Under the pieces are notes generated by a model. That model was not told the origin of the DNA and ran no database searches. It saw only the letters and a program-made list of their open reading frames with translations. 15,394 bases of DNA. Source: Deltaproteobacteria bacterium. Its GTDB lineage: Bacteria; Bdellovibrionota_F; JAHFAK01. Position numbers and translations under genes: made by a program. How positions within the stretch are numbered: the first letter of the stretch is position 1; each line of letters opens with the position of its first letter. Location of the stretch: the NCBI GenBank assembly GCA_023250585.1, contig JAHFAK010000016.1, forward strand, positions 11,266 through 26,659, in the 5' to 3' direction. Positions 1 to 6,356 of this stretch are shown in pieces.

Positions 1-36
1 CTAAAATAGGTTGACTATGAGCCTCTATGAAATTGT

Positions 37-297
37 ATGAATAATACTGAAATTTTAAAACTATTAGAAGAATTGGCTATAAAACTTGGGGTTGAAATAC
101 ATTATGTAAAACTTATGCCTAAATACTCAGCCGGCGGTTTATGTAAACATGATGGAAAGCTTGAACTCTTTATTGATAGTAAACTTAAATTGGAAGACAC
201 GATTGAACTTCTCGTGCAAGAACTTAGAAAATTAGATGTGAGCTCTCTATTCATTCCTCCTTTAGTAAGAAAATATTTTACTGAAATTGAAGAGTAA
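37..297 (+). CDS. Small conserved hypothetical protein (86 aa)
   Basis: A complete 86-residue frame. The ATG is the only possible start, because an in-frame stop lies at 28-30 and no start codon lies between. No good ribosome binding site is visible upstream. The N-terminal third is a predicted amphipathic helix. It is followed by a GGLC motif at about residues 33-36, a strand ending in FIDSKL, a second helix, and a C-terminal IPPLVRKYF motif. From memory, this layout (LEELA.KLG, GGLC, FID, a helix of the L...L..LD type, then PPxVR) recurs in short uncharacterised proteins of the former Deltaproteobacteria. I know of no assigned function and there is no signal peptide or membrane segment, so it is probably cytoplasmic. 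It ends 22 bases before the inverted-repeat element at 320-443. I am confident it is a real gene and not confident of any role. Confidence 0.75.
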   Translation: MNNTEILKLLEELAIKLGVEIHYVKLMPKYSAGGLCKHDGKLELFIDSKLKLEDTIELLVQELRKLDVSSLFIPPLVRKYFTEIEE

Positions 298-319
298 TTC
301 TATACGTTTGGAATTATTG

Positions 320-443
320 ATACTAAGTTGCATTCAAAATGATAAACGTCGGCAAGGAGAAGGCGACGCAAACGTACGTAATTAGTACGTTGAGGAGCCA
401 ACGACGAAGCCAACGTAGTTAGCGTTTGAATGCGACTTAGTAT
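320..443. repeat. 124-bp inverted-repeat element (MITE-like or palindromic repeat)
   Basis: The outer arms at 320-338 and 425-443 are inverted copies, 18 of 19 bases identical. The one mismatch (329/434) is a G-U pair in RNA, so a transcript could pair throughout. Inward, pairing resumes between ACGTCGGC (346-353) and GCCAACGT. The centre is a 7-bp stem AACGTAC/GTACGTT (371-377/385-391) with loop GTAATTA. The two halves also share related words (AAGGAG, GACG, GCCAACG). The element is more GC-rich than its surroundings and looks inserted. It sits between the 3' ends of two converging genes and could act as a two-way hairpin or attenuator, though no U-tract follows on either side. I recall similar sequences (..GACGCA..GTACGTTGAGGAGCCAACGACGAAG..) scattered in other bacterial genomes, but copy number cannot be checked here. 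There is no protein-coding capacity of its own. Confidence 0.75.
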
Positions 444-1062
444 GAGCTGATAATAAATGCCGCAGGGTTTTTAATAATCCAATACACAGAAAGAAATTAT
501 TACGAATTCCTCCTGCTAGTAGAGTATTTAATGTGGTATAAAGTTCATAGTCGTCATTATCAAAGAGTAAATAAGTAAAAAATTGTTTAATAGATTCAGG
601 ATTTAGATCACTATCTCTACGTACAGAAAGGATTTTTTCTCTTACTATTTGATTAAAATGAGTGCGCCGCGAGACTGCGATGTCAGAAAAATAATGATCA
701 AAGTATAGGCAACTCATGATGTAACCATAAAGAAAATCTAATCCTTCATCAGAGCATGATTTTTCTAAAATTTTATGAGAAACGAGAAGAGCTTCTTCTA
801 AATTGTGATTCAAAAGAGCATCATAAAACTCATTAATGGCATCAAGAAGAGAGCTATTAAAAGGAGCCTGAATTTTTTTGACCTGAAGATATCTAATAGA
901 AATATTGATTCTTAAGAGAAGGTGTTGTTTCGAAATAATCTTACAAGGTTCATTTTCAATAGAAAAATCAAATTCTTCTCTGACTTTATTAAGAGTAAAT
1001 ATATTATCCGGAAATAATGTTTTTTCTAATGATGAGTTGAATTCTTCTTTTAATGAACGCAT
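382..1062 (-). CDS. Hypothetical protein with a repeat-encoded C-terminus (226 aa)
   Basis: Not recognised. The start is ATG at 1062, preceded by a purine-rich GGGAAGGGG about 8 bases upstream that fits a ribosome binding site. The protein looks soluble and mostly helical: no signal peptide, one hydrophobic stretch near residues 108-122 (LDFLYGYIMSCLYF), and helical segments around DAINEFYDALLNHNLEEALLVSHKILEK. That last segment has the feel of a TPR or other helical-repeat unit, but no family can be named. Residues 208-226 (TKSHSNANYVGFVVGSSTY) and the stop codon are encoded by the right half of the 320-443 element. The original protein therefore probably ended near residue 207, and the insertion replaced its tail. 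It lies 58 bases downstream of the kinase-like gene on the same strand and is probably co-transcribed with it. Confidence 0.6.
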   Translation of the reverse strand: MRSLKEEFNSSLEKTLFPDNIFTLNKVREEFDFSIENEPCKIISKQHLLLRINISIRYLQVKKIQAPFNSSLLDAINEFYDALLNHNLEEALLVSHKILEKSCSDEGLDFLYGYIMSCLYFDHYFSDIAVSRRTHFNQIVREKILSVRRDSDLNPESIKQFFTYLLFDNDDYELYTTLNTLLAGGIRNNFFLCIGLLKTLRHLLSAHTKSHSNANYVGFVVGSSTY

Positions 1063-1120
1063 GATAAAACCCCTTCCCTTTCATTCCGGAACGTATCATG
1101 ATCATTCCAGAAAATCAAGT

Positions 1121-1699
1121 CTACTCGGTATCTATGAGTTCTTTAATAACCGAATCTATATGGCTTGCGAGATGTTCGATTCCTTGAGTATTGATAATAG
1201 TATAATCTGCCATGGCAATAGGTCCACCTTTTTCGATTTTTTCTATTTCAGCATAATCACGTGTTATAGCATCTTCTCTTTTAATTGAACGAAATGTATG
1301 AGTTGTATCGTTTTTAAATTGATCCGCTCTATTCGTTAAGCGTTCATAGCGAAGCGCCGGAGGAGCATAAATAGCCAGGACATAAAATTGCTTATTGAAT
1401 TTCTCTTTCAAGATTTTATATTCGGACCAACTATATAGCCCATCAATAATAACATGATGTGCAGAATGCTCAATTTTATTTAGATTAATAATTGCATAAG
1501 CAGCCATTCCATGTGTTTTACGAAGCTCTTCACGAATTATCCGTTCATTCTGTTCGTTTACATCAAGGCCTCTTTTTTTAATTTCATCAATTGTGGCTTG
1601 ACCAAAACGAATATAATCAAAACCTGCTTTTTTAAAATATTCTGCTGCATATGATTTCCCTGCTCCCGGCATTCCCACAATTGCGACAATTTTTTTCAT
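1121..1699 (-). CDS. P-loop nucleotide kinase-like protein (UPF0200 / dephospho-CoA kinase-like)
   Basis: A 192-residue protein of the P-loop kinase fold. The Walker A motif GMPGAGKS is at residues 9-16. A DGLYSWSE segment at 86-93 follows a hydrophobic strand (VIID), in the place where relatives have a DGxRSxxE motif. RYERLTNRAD at 117-126 matches the lid-type arginine region, and RD(147-148)...ADYTIIN(164-170) matches the C-terminal RD...ADYxIxN pattern of UPF0200. That family is best known from archaea and is related to dephospho-CoA and adenylate kinases. Its substrate is unknown, so I give no symbol. The ATG at 1699 has AAGGAG about 7 bases upstream. The gene is divergent from larE across the palindrome at 1736-1856 and leads a likely two-gene transcript with the 226-residue gene. 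It could be a nucleotide kinase linked to the neighbouring cofactor pathway, but this rests on position only. Confidence 0.85.
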   Translation of the reverse strand: MKKIVAIVGMPGAGKSYAAEYFKKAGFDYIRFGQATIDEIKKRGLDVNEQNERIIREELRKTHGMAAYAIINLNKIEHSAHHVIIDGLYSWSEYKILKEKFNKQFYVLAIYAPPALRYERLTNRADQFKNDTTHTFRSIKREDAITRDYAEIEKIEKGGPIAMADYTIINTQGIEHLASHIDSVIKELIDTE

Positions 1700-1735
1700 A
1701 ATTTACTCCTTAGAAGTTTTAACGAAAGATGTTCT

Positions 1736-1856
1736 TTAAAGAGGAGTGCATATGTTCTTTTTTTATTTCCTATCGATCGCGCTTTCCTGTTCTTAATACT
1801 ATTATGGAAGCGACGTCGATAGGAAATAAAAAAAGAACATATGCACTCCTCTTTAA
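1736..1856. repeat. Long perfect palindrome (41-bp arms) in a divergent promoter region
   Basis: Arms 1736-1776 and 1816-1856 are exact inverted copies over 41 bp. Inside them, after a 3-base internal loop, CGCTTTCC (1780-1787) pairs with GGAAGCG (1806-1812) apart from one bulged T, leaving an 18-base loop (1788-1805). The folded structure spans 121 bases and could form a cruciform in DNA or a very stable RNA hairpin. It fills most of the 230-base gap between the divergent kinase-like gene and larE. It is therefore not a normal terminator, since no transcript from these genes ends here. Each arm contains GAGGAG five bases before an ATG, giving mirror-image tiny reading frames. A weak competing 5-bp hairpin, CCTCT/AGAGG (1848-1852/1859-1863), overlaps the outer end of the right arm. 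The sequence is unlike the 320-443 element. Confidence 0.9.
1752..1840. other. Mirror-image Phe-rich mini-ORFs in the palindrome arms
   Basis: On the plus strand, 1752-1796 encodes MFFFYFLSIALSCS and a stop. On the minus strand, 1840-1802 encodes MFFFYFLSTSLP and a stop. Both start inside an arm with GAGGAG five bases upstream, and both end in the loop region, so they differ only at their C-termini. The shared FFFYF comes from the T-rich stretch of the arm. Translation is possible from the signals seen, but the duplication follows automatically from the palindrome. The evidence that either is a real gene is slight. Confidence 0.2.
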
Positions 1857-1888
1857 CTAGAGGTTCTTCTTCTCATAGTACTTTAAAT

Positions 1889-1917
1889 TTGACAAAAATT
1901 TCTTTTTTATTGATATA
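1889..1917 (+). promoter_or_regulatory. Candidate promoter for the larEBC operon
   Basis: A consensus -35 box TTGACA is at 1889-1894. A 17-base spacer is followed by GATATA at 1912-1917, or with a slightly longer spacer by ATATAC or TATACG, in the context TTGATATACG. A transcript from here would start about 5-8 bases before the larE ATG at 1930. The mRNA would then be leaderless or nearly so, which agrees with the lack of a good ribosome binding site. The -35 match is strong and the -10 match is only fair. Confidence 0.45.
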
Positions 1918-1929
1918 CGCTTTTGAGAT

Positions 1930-2733
1930 ATGGATCAAGAAATTCAAGCAAAATACCTTGTGCTTCAAAACATTATTAAAGATTATGGACAGGTGCTTGT
2001 TGCATTTTCAGGTGGAACTGACAGTACAACCCTTGCTAAAATTGCCTATGATACACTTGGATCTTCTGCAATCGCTATTACTGGCGAGAGTGAGACACTT
2101 AAAGAAAAAGAGCTCCTTCATGCAAAGACTCTTGCCAAAGAAATAGGCATTAGCCATCAGATTATTAAAACCGATGAGTTACGCAAAGAATCATTTGCGA
2201 GCAATCCGAGTAATCGATGTTATTACTGTAAACATGAATTGTTTTCAAAACTTATTGAACGTGCTCGAGCCAATAAGATTCCCCATATTATTGAAGGCTC
2301 AAATCTAGATGATTTATCTGATTATCGTCCTGGGTATAAAGCCGCTCAGGAGTTTAATATTAAAAGCCCATTTCTAGAAGCAAAGCTCAACAAATCCGAG
2401 ATTAGGCATCTTGCAAAGAGTTTAGGAATTTCAAATTGGAATAAAGCAGCTGAACCATGCCTTTCGAGTCGAATTCCCTATGGGACATCAATTGATCTGA
2501 ATAATTTACGAAAGATTGAAGCTGCTGAAGCCTTTCTTGATGAAATCGGATTTGGTTATAGACGGGTGAGATTTCATGAAACTATTGCACGTATAGAAGT
2601 AAATGAAACTGATTTTTCGACGTTATTAAAACATCGTGAAGTGATTTGTAAACGTTTTAAGGAGTTAGGATTTCTTTATACAACCCTTGATCTTAAAGGC
2701 TACCGTATGGGAAGCATGAATGAAACGCTTTAG
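1930..2733 (+). CDS. larE: LarE, ATP-dependent sulfur transferase for NPN cofactor synthesis
   Basis: LarE is a cytoplasmic PP-loop enzyme. It adenylates the two carboxylates of pyridinium-3,5-biscarboxylic acid mononucleotide and replaces them with thiocarboxylates. The 267-residue length is typical. The PP-loop SGGTDS is at residues 27-32 in VAFSGGTDS, DYRPG is at 131-135, NWNKAAEPCLSSRIPYG at 169-185 holds the sulfur-donor cysteine position (Cys177), and the end is TLDLKGYRMGSMNETL. Unlike the Lactiplantibacillus enzyme, which I recall as having no cysteines at this site, it has a Cys97-x-x-Cys100 pair (NRCYYCK). Three cysteines fit the [4Fe-4S]-type LarE that is reused rather than sacrificed; this is inferred from family knowledge. 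It is first in the operon, with larB starting 5 bases after its stop. The ATG gives an N-terminus that aligns well with the family. Confidence 0.95.
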   Translation: MDQEIQAKYLVLQNIIKDYGQVLVAFSGGTDSTTLAKIAYDTLGSSAIAITGESETLKEKELLHAKTLAKEIGISHQIIKTDELRKESFASNPSNRCYYCKHELFSKLIERARANKIPHIIEGSNLDDLSDYRPGYKAAQEFNIKSPFLEAKLNKSEIRHLAKSLGISNWNKAAEPCLSSRIPYGTSIDLNNLRKIEAAEAFLDEIGFGYRRVRFHETIARIEVNETDFSTLLKHREVICKRFKELGFLYTTLDLKGYRMGSMNETL

Positions 2734-2738
2734 GCAAT

Positions 2739-3476
2739 ATGTCAATCCAAACTATTCTCAAACAATTTAAAAAAGGTCTTGTTTCAGAAAAAGAAATACT
2801 TAAAGTAATAAAAAAAATACCTTTCTCCGATATTGAGTTTGCGAAGGTTGATCACCATCGTGTTCTGCGGAGAGGAATTCCAGAAGTTATATTTTGTGAA
2901 GGAAAGACACCGGAACAAGTTGTTCGCATAGCTGAAGATATGTATGCACATCATGGTTTTGTTTTTGCGACCAGAGCGCATAAAAAAATCTTCACCATAC
3001 TACAAAAGAAATTTACTGATATTTGTTATAATGAATTAGGAAAAGTTATTATTATTGGGAAAAATAAACATCAAACAAAAAAGAAAAAAACAGTAGCAAT
3101 TATTACGGCTGGAACGTCTGATATTAATATTGCTGAAGAAGCATATATGACGACGACTACACTTGGAAGTACGGCAATCAAAATCTATGATGTTGGCGTT
3201 GCCGGTATCCATCGCCTCTTTCGGTTTCAAGATACTATTGAAAATGCGAATGTTCTCATTGTTATTGCAGGAATGGAAGGTGCATTGCCGAGTGTTGTAA
3301 GTGGAATTACATCGAAGCCTATTATTGCTGTTCCTACTTCTAAAGGCTATGGAACTGCATTAGGCGGCATTACCGCCCTTTTTGCAATGCTCAATTCTTG
3401 TTCGCCTGGCGTGACGGTTGTTAATATTGATAATGGCTTTGGTGCGGGATATTTTGCTCATATGATTAATAATTAA
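2739..3476 (+). CDS. larB: LarB, pyridinium-3,5-biscarboxylic acid mononucleotide synthase
   Basis: LarB starts the pathway by carboxylating the pyridine ring of nicotinic acid adenine dinucleotide and hydrolysing the phosphoanhydride, releasing AMP. At 245 residues it has the usual length. The N-terminal half carries the LarB-specific ADHHRxLRxGxPEVIF-like segment (KVDHHRVLRRGIPEVIFCEGK, residues 36-56). The C-terminal half is a PurE/AIR-carboxylase-like fold: TAGTSDINIAEEA (123-135), YDVGVAGIHRLF (150-161), IAGMEGALPSVVSG (176-189), PTSKGYG (199-205) and the NSCSPG loop with Cys221 (219-224), which corresponds to the cysteine known to bond the substrate ring in LarB. The start lies 5 bases after the larE stop with only AGG as a binding site, so translation is probably coupled. 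larC follows after 20 bases. Confidence 0.95.
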   Translation: MSIQTILKQFKKGLVSEKEILKVIKKIPFSDIEFAKVDHHRVLRRGIPEVIFCEGKTPEQVVRIAEDMYAHHGFVFATRAHKKIFTILQKKFTDICYNELGKVIIIGKNKHQTKKKKTVAIITAGTSDINIAEEAYMTTTTLGSTAIKIYDVGVAGIHRLFRFQDTIENANVLIVIAGMEGALPSVVSGITSKPIIAVPTSKGYGTALGGITALFAMLNSCSPGVTVVNIDNGFGAGYFAHMINN

Positions 3477-3496
3477 GGGTACCCTAAAGGATATGT

Positions 3497-4654
3497 ATGA
3501 ATATACTCTACTTTGACTGTTTTTCAGGTATTTCTGGGGATATGACTATTGGGGCATTGTTGGGTCTTGGCGTAGATTTCAAAAAACTCACTGCTGAATT
3601 ACGACAGCTTAATCTTACAAAAGAATATGAATTAAGCTGTGAAAAAGTTACAAAAAATCATATTCATGCAACTAAATTTAATGTTACGGTGAAGCACCAT
3701 CCTCATGAACGATCATACAAAGAAATCAAGACGTTTATTACGAGTTCTTCATTAAATAATGATGTTAAAAATCTGTCTCTTTCTATTTTTGAGTGTATTG
3801 CAGATGCTGAAGCGAAGATCCATGGAATATCAAAAGATGATGTTCACTTTCATGAAATCGGTGCGATTGATTCAATTATTGATATTGTAGGCACTGCTAT
3901 TTGCATTCATGAATTACATCCAACGCGCATTATTGCAAGCCCAATTCCTCTGACTCGAGGAACGATTGAAACAGAACATGGGGCATGGCCGCTTCCTGCT
4001 CCTGCAACTCTTGAGATTCTTAAAGGGGTACCTACGTATGCTCATGCAAGTGAGAAAGAAATTGTTACTCCAACAGGCGCAGCAATTATTCGTGTACTGG
4101 CGCATGAATTTACTTCAATGCCTCACATGACGATAGAAAATATAGCCTATGGAGCAGGATCTTTTACTACAAAGCTTCCCAATGTTCTCCGTGTCATCAA
4201 GGCCCAAACACAAGATGATAAACATACATCATCAGTAGATGTTATTGAAACAAACATCGATGATATGAACCCTCAGTTTTATGAATTACTCATAGAGCAG
4301 CTTTTTAAAAATGATGCTCTCGATGTTTTTCTCGAAAATATTATAATGAAAAAAGGCCGGCCTGCAATTAAATTAACTGTAATTACAAATCCTGTTCATT
4401 GCGAAAATTTAATTCAAATTATTTTTAACCATTCAACTACATTAGGAATAAGAATTCGTCATGAAAAACGCTATTGCCTTGAACGTGAAATTAAAGAAGT
4501 CATGACAAAATATGGTAAAGTACGCATGAAAATAGCAAAAGATAAGAGCACAATACATAGAGCTGTACCTGAATATGAAGACATGAAAAAAATTGCACAA
4601 GAGCATAATTTGAGCTTAGATCAGCTTTATTCTGAATTGTCTGATAAAACTTGA
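3497..4654 (+). CDS. larC: LarC, nickel insertion enzyme (NPN cyclometallase)
   Basis: LarC inserts nickel into the bis-thiocarboxylated pyridinium nucleotide, using CTP, to make the finished nickel-pincer cofactor. Its 385 residues open with the family signature MNILYFDCFSGISGDM. Further motifs are the His-rich VKHHPHERSY (about 65-74), VHFHEIGAIDSIIDIVG (about 116-132), ETEHGAWPLPAPATLEIL (about 158-175) and IVTPTGAAIIR (about 189-199). The C-terminal nucleotide-binding half contains ETNIDDMNPQFYELL and MKKGRPAIKL. In Lactiplantibacillus the gene is split and joined by programmed frameshifting, whereas here it is one unbroken frame. AAAGGA at 3486-3491 is a suitable binding site, and a palindromic GGGTACCC (3478-3485) lies just after the larB stop. 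The -35 box of the next gene's promoter overlaps the larC stop. Confidence 0.96.
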   Translation: MNILYFDCFSGISGDMTIGALLGLGVDFKKLTAELRQLNLTKEYELSCEKVTKNHIHATKFNVTVKHHPHERSYKEIKTFITSSSLNNDVKNLSLSIFECIADAEAKIHGISKDDVHFHEIGAIDSIIDIVGTAICIHELHPTRIIASPIPLTRGTIETEHGAWPLPAPATLEILKGVPTYAHASEKEIVTPTGAAIIRVLAHEFTSMPHMTIENIAYGAGSFTTKLPNVLRVIKAQTQDDKHTSSVDVIETNIDDMNPQFYELLIEQLFKNDALDVFLENIIMKKGRPAIKLTVITNPVHCENLIQIIFNHSTTLGIRIRHEKRYCLEREIKEVMTKYGKVRMKIAKDKSTIHRAVPEYEDMKKIAQEHNLSLDQLYSELSDKT

Positions 4655-4679
4655 CAATAAGCATTATTTAAAGTATAAA
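4651..4679 (+). promoter_or_regulatory. Promoter for the exported hypothetical gene
   Basis: TTGACA at 4651-4656, a 17-base spacer, then TATAAA at 4674-4679. This is the best sigma-70-type match in the window. Transcription would start near 4686, giving a leader of about 25 bases that includes the AGGGG binding site at 4701-4705. The -35 box overlaps the larC stop codon, so the gene is set apart from the lar operon even though it lies directly downstream on the same strand. Confidence 0.75.
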
Positions 4680-4710
4680 ACACTCATTTAAATTTTTATT
4701 AGGGGATATT

Positions 4711-5895
4711 ATGAATCAATTACAACGTTTTATTCTTCGTTCTCAGATTATGATAATATTAGTGCTTATTCTTAGCACACATCTCTATGCCTCAGTTTCT
4801 TTAGTCAATATGTATAGGTGTGAAACTAAATATAATGAAGATATGTATATTCTGAAAAATAAATACTATCTTACTCATGATTTACAAGAAGCCCTTTATC
4901 GTTCAAATTGGGTTAAAGAAGAAAATGATTTTATCTCGGCTTGTTCTGAAAAATATTATTATAAAACAAAATTTAAATATGCTCTTCTCCTTGATTTATT
5001 GAATGATGCTCAAGTGCAACTTACTCAACAACAAAATGAGTATAAATATCAAAATGTAGATCAGTTTAATTACTGCGAAGCCGAATTTGAAAAAACACAA
5101 AAGCTGATAGCAAATGCTCAGCTTGAACGTGGAGAAACAGAAAAAAGCCTTGAAACTTCCCTTAAAGATGCGCGAATTATATATGAAAAATTAGACTTTT
5201 GTAGATTAAAGCTCTTAACGCTTGAACGTGAATATGGCCAAAAATATGCTCATCTTTTAAAGAAACTCGAAAGTATAGTATATCAATTAAAATACAAACA
5301 AGCAATGTACGCACAATCGCAATCTGGTGAATGTCAAGAAGTCAGAAATGAAGTGAATTCGTTTCTTGAAATGCTTACTCCCGAGTATATGAAAGAAAGC
5401 CAACTTGAAAGACTTGAAGCAATTAAAAAAACAAATTTGGTTTACTTGAAAAATAAAATTAATGCCTATACCGAAGATTGTAGAAGTCTTGATTCACTTA
5501 GTTTAGGAATAGATTTAGCATCAAGTCAACTCGATCAAGTAATTGTAGCAAAGCGGGAAGGAACAATAAATCCTCATCCAAAGCTTCTTGCTTTTTCTGA
5601 TCGAAGTATTCAAAAGAATGAATTTGTAAAATTAGAAACAGCGAAAGGAATTTTTACTGTTTCTATTAGTGTACTCTTTGACCCCAAAAATTATACCTAT
5701 GGATCTATTCGAGATGACATAAAAAAGGTTATGCTTACAAAAGAACCTCTTCTTGAATTCATTCCATTAAAAGAAGAATATTTTAGGGCACAAATAATTA
5801 CTAAATTAGCACATGGTTATACTGCGTTTGAGTGTATATCTGCTAATAGTAAAATGGTAGAGCGACCGATAAAAAAGCATAGCTTTAACGGCTAA
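4711..5895 (+). CDS. Exported helical protein of unknown function (394 aa)
   Basis: Not recognised. Residues 1-27 form a signal peptide: a basic start ([10 protein letters not shown]), a hydrophobic core ([10 protein letters not shown]), and a cleavage-like LYA before Ser28. The mature part is rich in Gln, Glu, Lys, Tyr and Leu, with long amphipathic stretches between about residues 80 and 290 that suggest coiled coils. It has seven spaced cysteines (first at residue 37, in YRCETKY; others in SAC, YCEAEF, DFCRLK, GECQEV, EDCRSL and FECIS), which may form disulfides in the periplasm. The end is basic ([10 protein letters not shown]). AGGGG lies 5 bases before the ATG, and a near-consensus promoter lies upstream. 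The stop overlaps the 3' end of smpB on the other strand by 11 bases. A periplasmic or surface structural role is possible, with nothing specific to support it. Confidence 0.8.
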   Translation: MNQLQRFILRSQIMIILVLILSTHLYASVSLVNMYRCETKYNEDMYILKNKYYLTHDLQEALYRSNWVKEENDFISACSEKYYYKTKFKYALLLDLLNDAQVQLTQQQNEYKYQNVDQFNYCEAEFEKTQKLIANAQLERGETEKSLETSLKDARIIYEKLDFCRLKLLTLEREYGQKYAHLLKKLESIVYQLKYKQAMYAQSQSGECQEVRNEVNSFLEMLTPEYMKESQLERLEAIKKTNLVYLKNKINAYTEDCRSLDSLSLGIDLASSQLDQVIVAKREGTINPHPKLLAFSDRSIQKNEFVKLETAKGIFTVSISVLFDPKNYTYGSIRDDIKKVMLTKEPLLEFIPLKEEYFRAQIITKLAHGYTAFECISANSKMVERPIKKHSFNG

Positions 5896-6331
5896 TTTTT
5901 TTCATTCGATCCATTTCTCGTTTTGCTTCTTTCTTCTTGAGTGTTTCTCGTTTATCGTAGATTTTTTTTCCTTTAGCAAGGCCAAGCTCTAATTTAATTA
6001 ATCCATTCTGAAGATAAATTTTTAATGGTACGAGCGTTAATCCTTTTTGATTAATTTTATCTGAAAGTTTTGAGAGCTCTGCTTTATGTAATAGAAGTTT
6101 TTTATCACGCAGTGGATTATGATTATTAATATTACCTTGCTCGTATTCGCTAACATGACAACCAATCAGATACATATCATTCCCTTTAAAACGAGCATAG
6201 CTTTCTTTAAGATTAACTTTTCCACCTTTAATTGATTTAACTTCAGTTCCCAGAAGTACTATGCCGGCTTCATATGTAGCCTCAATATGATAATCATGAT
6301 ATGCTTTTTTATTTTGAGCAATGATCTTCAT
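5885..6331 (-). CDS. smpB: SmpB, tmRNA-binding protein
   Basis: SmpB binds tmRNA (SsrA) and brings it to stalled ribosomes for trans-translation. The 148 residues are close to the family norm. Clear motifs are [43 protein letters not shown] at the N-terminus (about 4-46), the [13 protein letters not shown] strand (about 55-67), [16 protein letters not shown] (about 71-86), and [29 protein letters not shown] leading into the basic tail that enters the ribosomal mRNA channel. The ATG at 6331 follows the bamA-like stop by 25 bases, with GGTGAG upstream as a binding site, so it is probably the last gene of the tamB-bamA-smpB transcript. No tmRNA gene was found in the window. Its 3' end overlaps the converging exported-protein gene by 11 bases. 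Confidence 0.97.
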   Translation of the reverse strand: MKIIAQNKKAYHDYHIEATYEAGIVLLGTEVKSIKGGKVNLKESYARFKGNDMYLIGCHVSEYEQGNINNHNPLRDKKLLLHKAELSKLSDKINQKGLTLVPLKIYLQNGLIKLELGLAKGKKIYDKRETLKKKEAKREMDRMKKISR

Positions 6332-6356
6332 CTTGTTGTTTCTCTCACCAATGACT

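Noticed and set aside
11-48. Promoter for the 86-residue gene (TTGACT at 11-16)
   Set aside because: No convincing -10 box falls at a 16-18 base spacing, and the predicted start would lie at or after the ATG.
905-1288. A 127-codon open frame on the plus strand
   Set aside because: It overlaps two better-supported minus-strand genes, and its sequence is an uneven, Phe- and Ser-rich translation with no recognisable motif.
1752-1796. A pheM-type attenuation leader
   Set aside because: The FFFYF resemblance comes from a T-run, the same peptide occurs on both strands because of the palindrome, and no phenylalanine-related gene lies downstream.
1841-2146. A 101-codon plus-strand frame starting in the palindrome
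   Set aside because: It is out of frame with larE over most of its length and has no family features; larE explains the region.
3478-3485. GGGTACCC palindrome between larB and larC as a regulatory site
   Set aside because: An 8-base palindrome is too short to support a call by itself, and it lies inside a tight operon.
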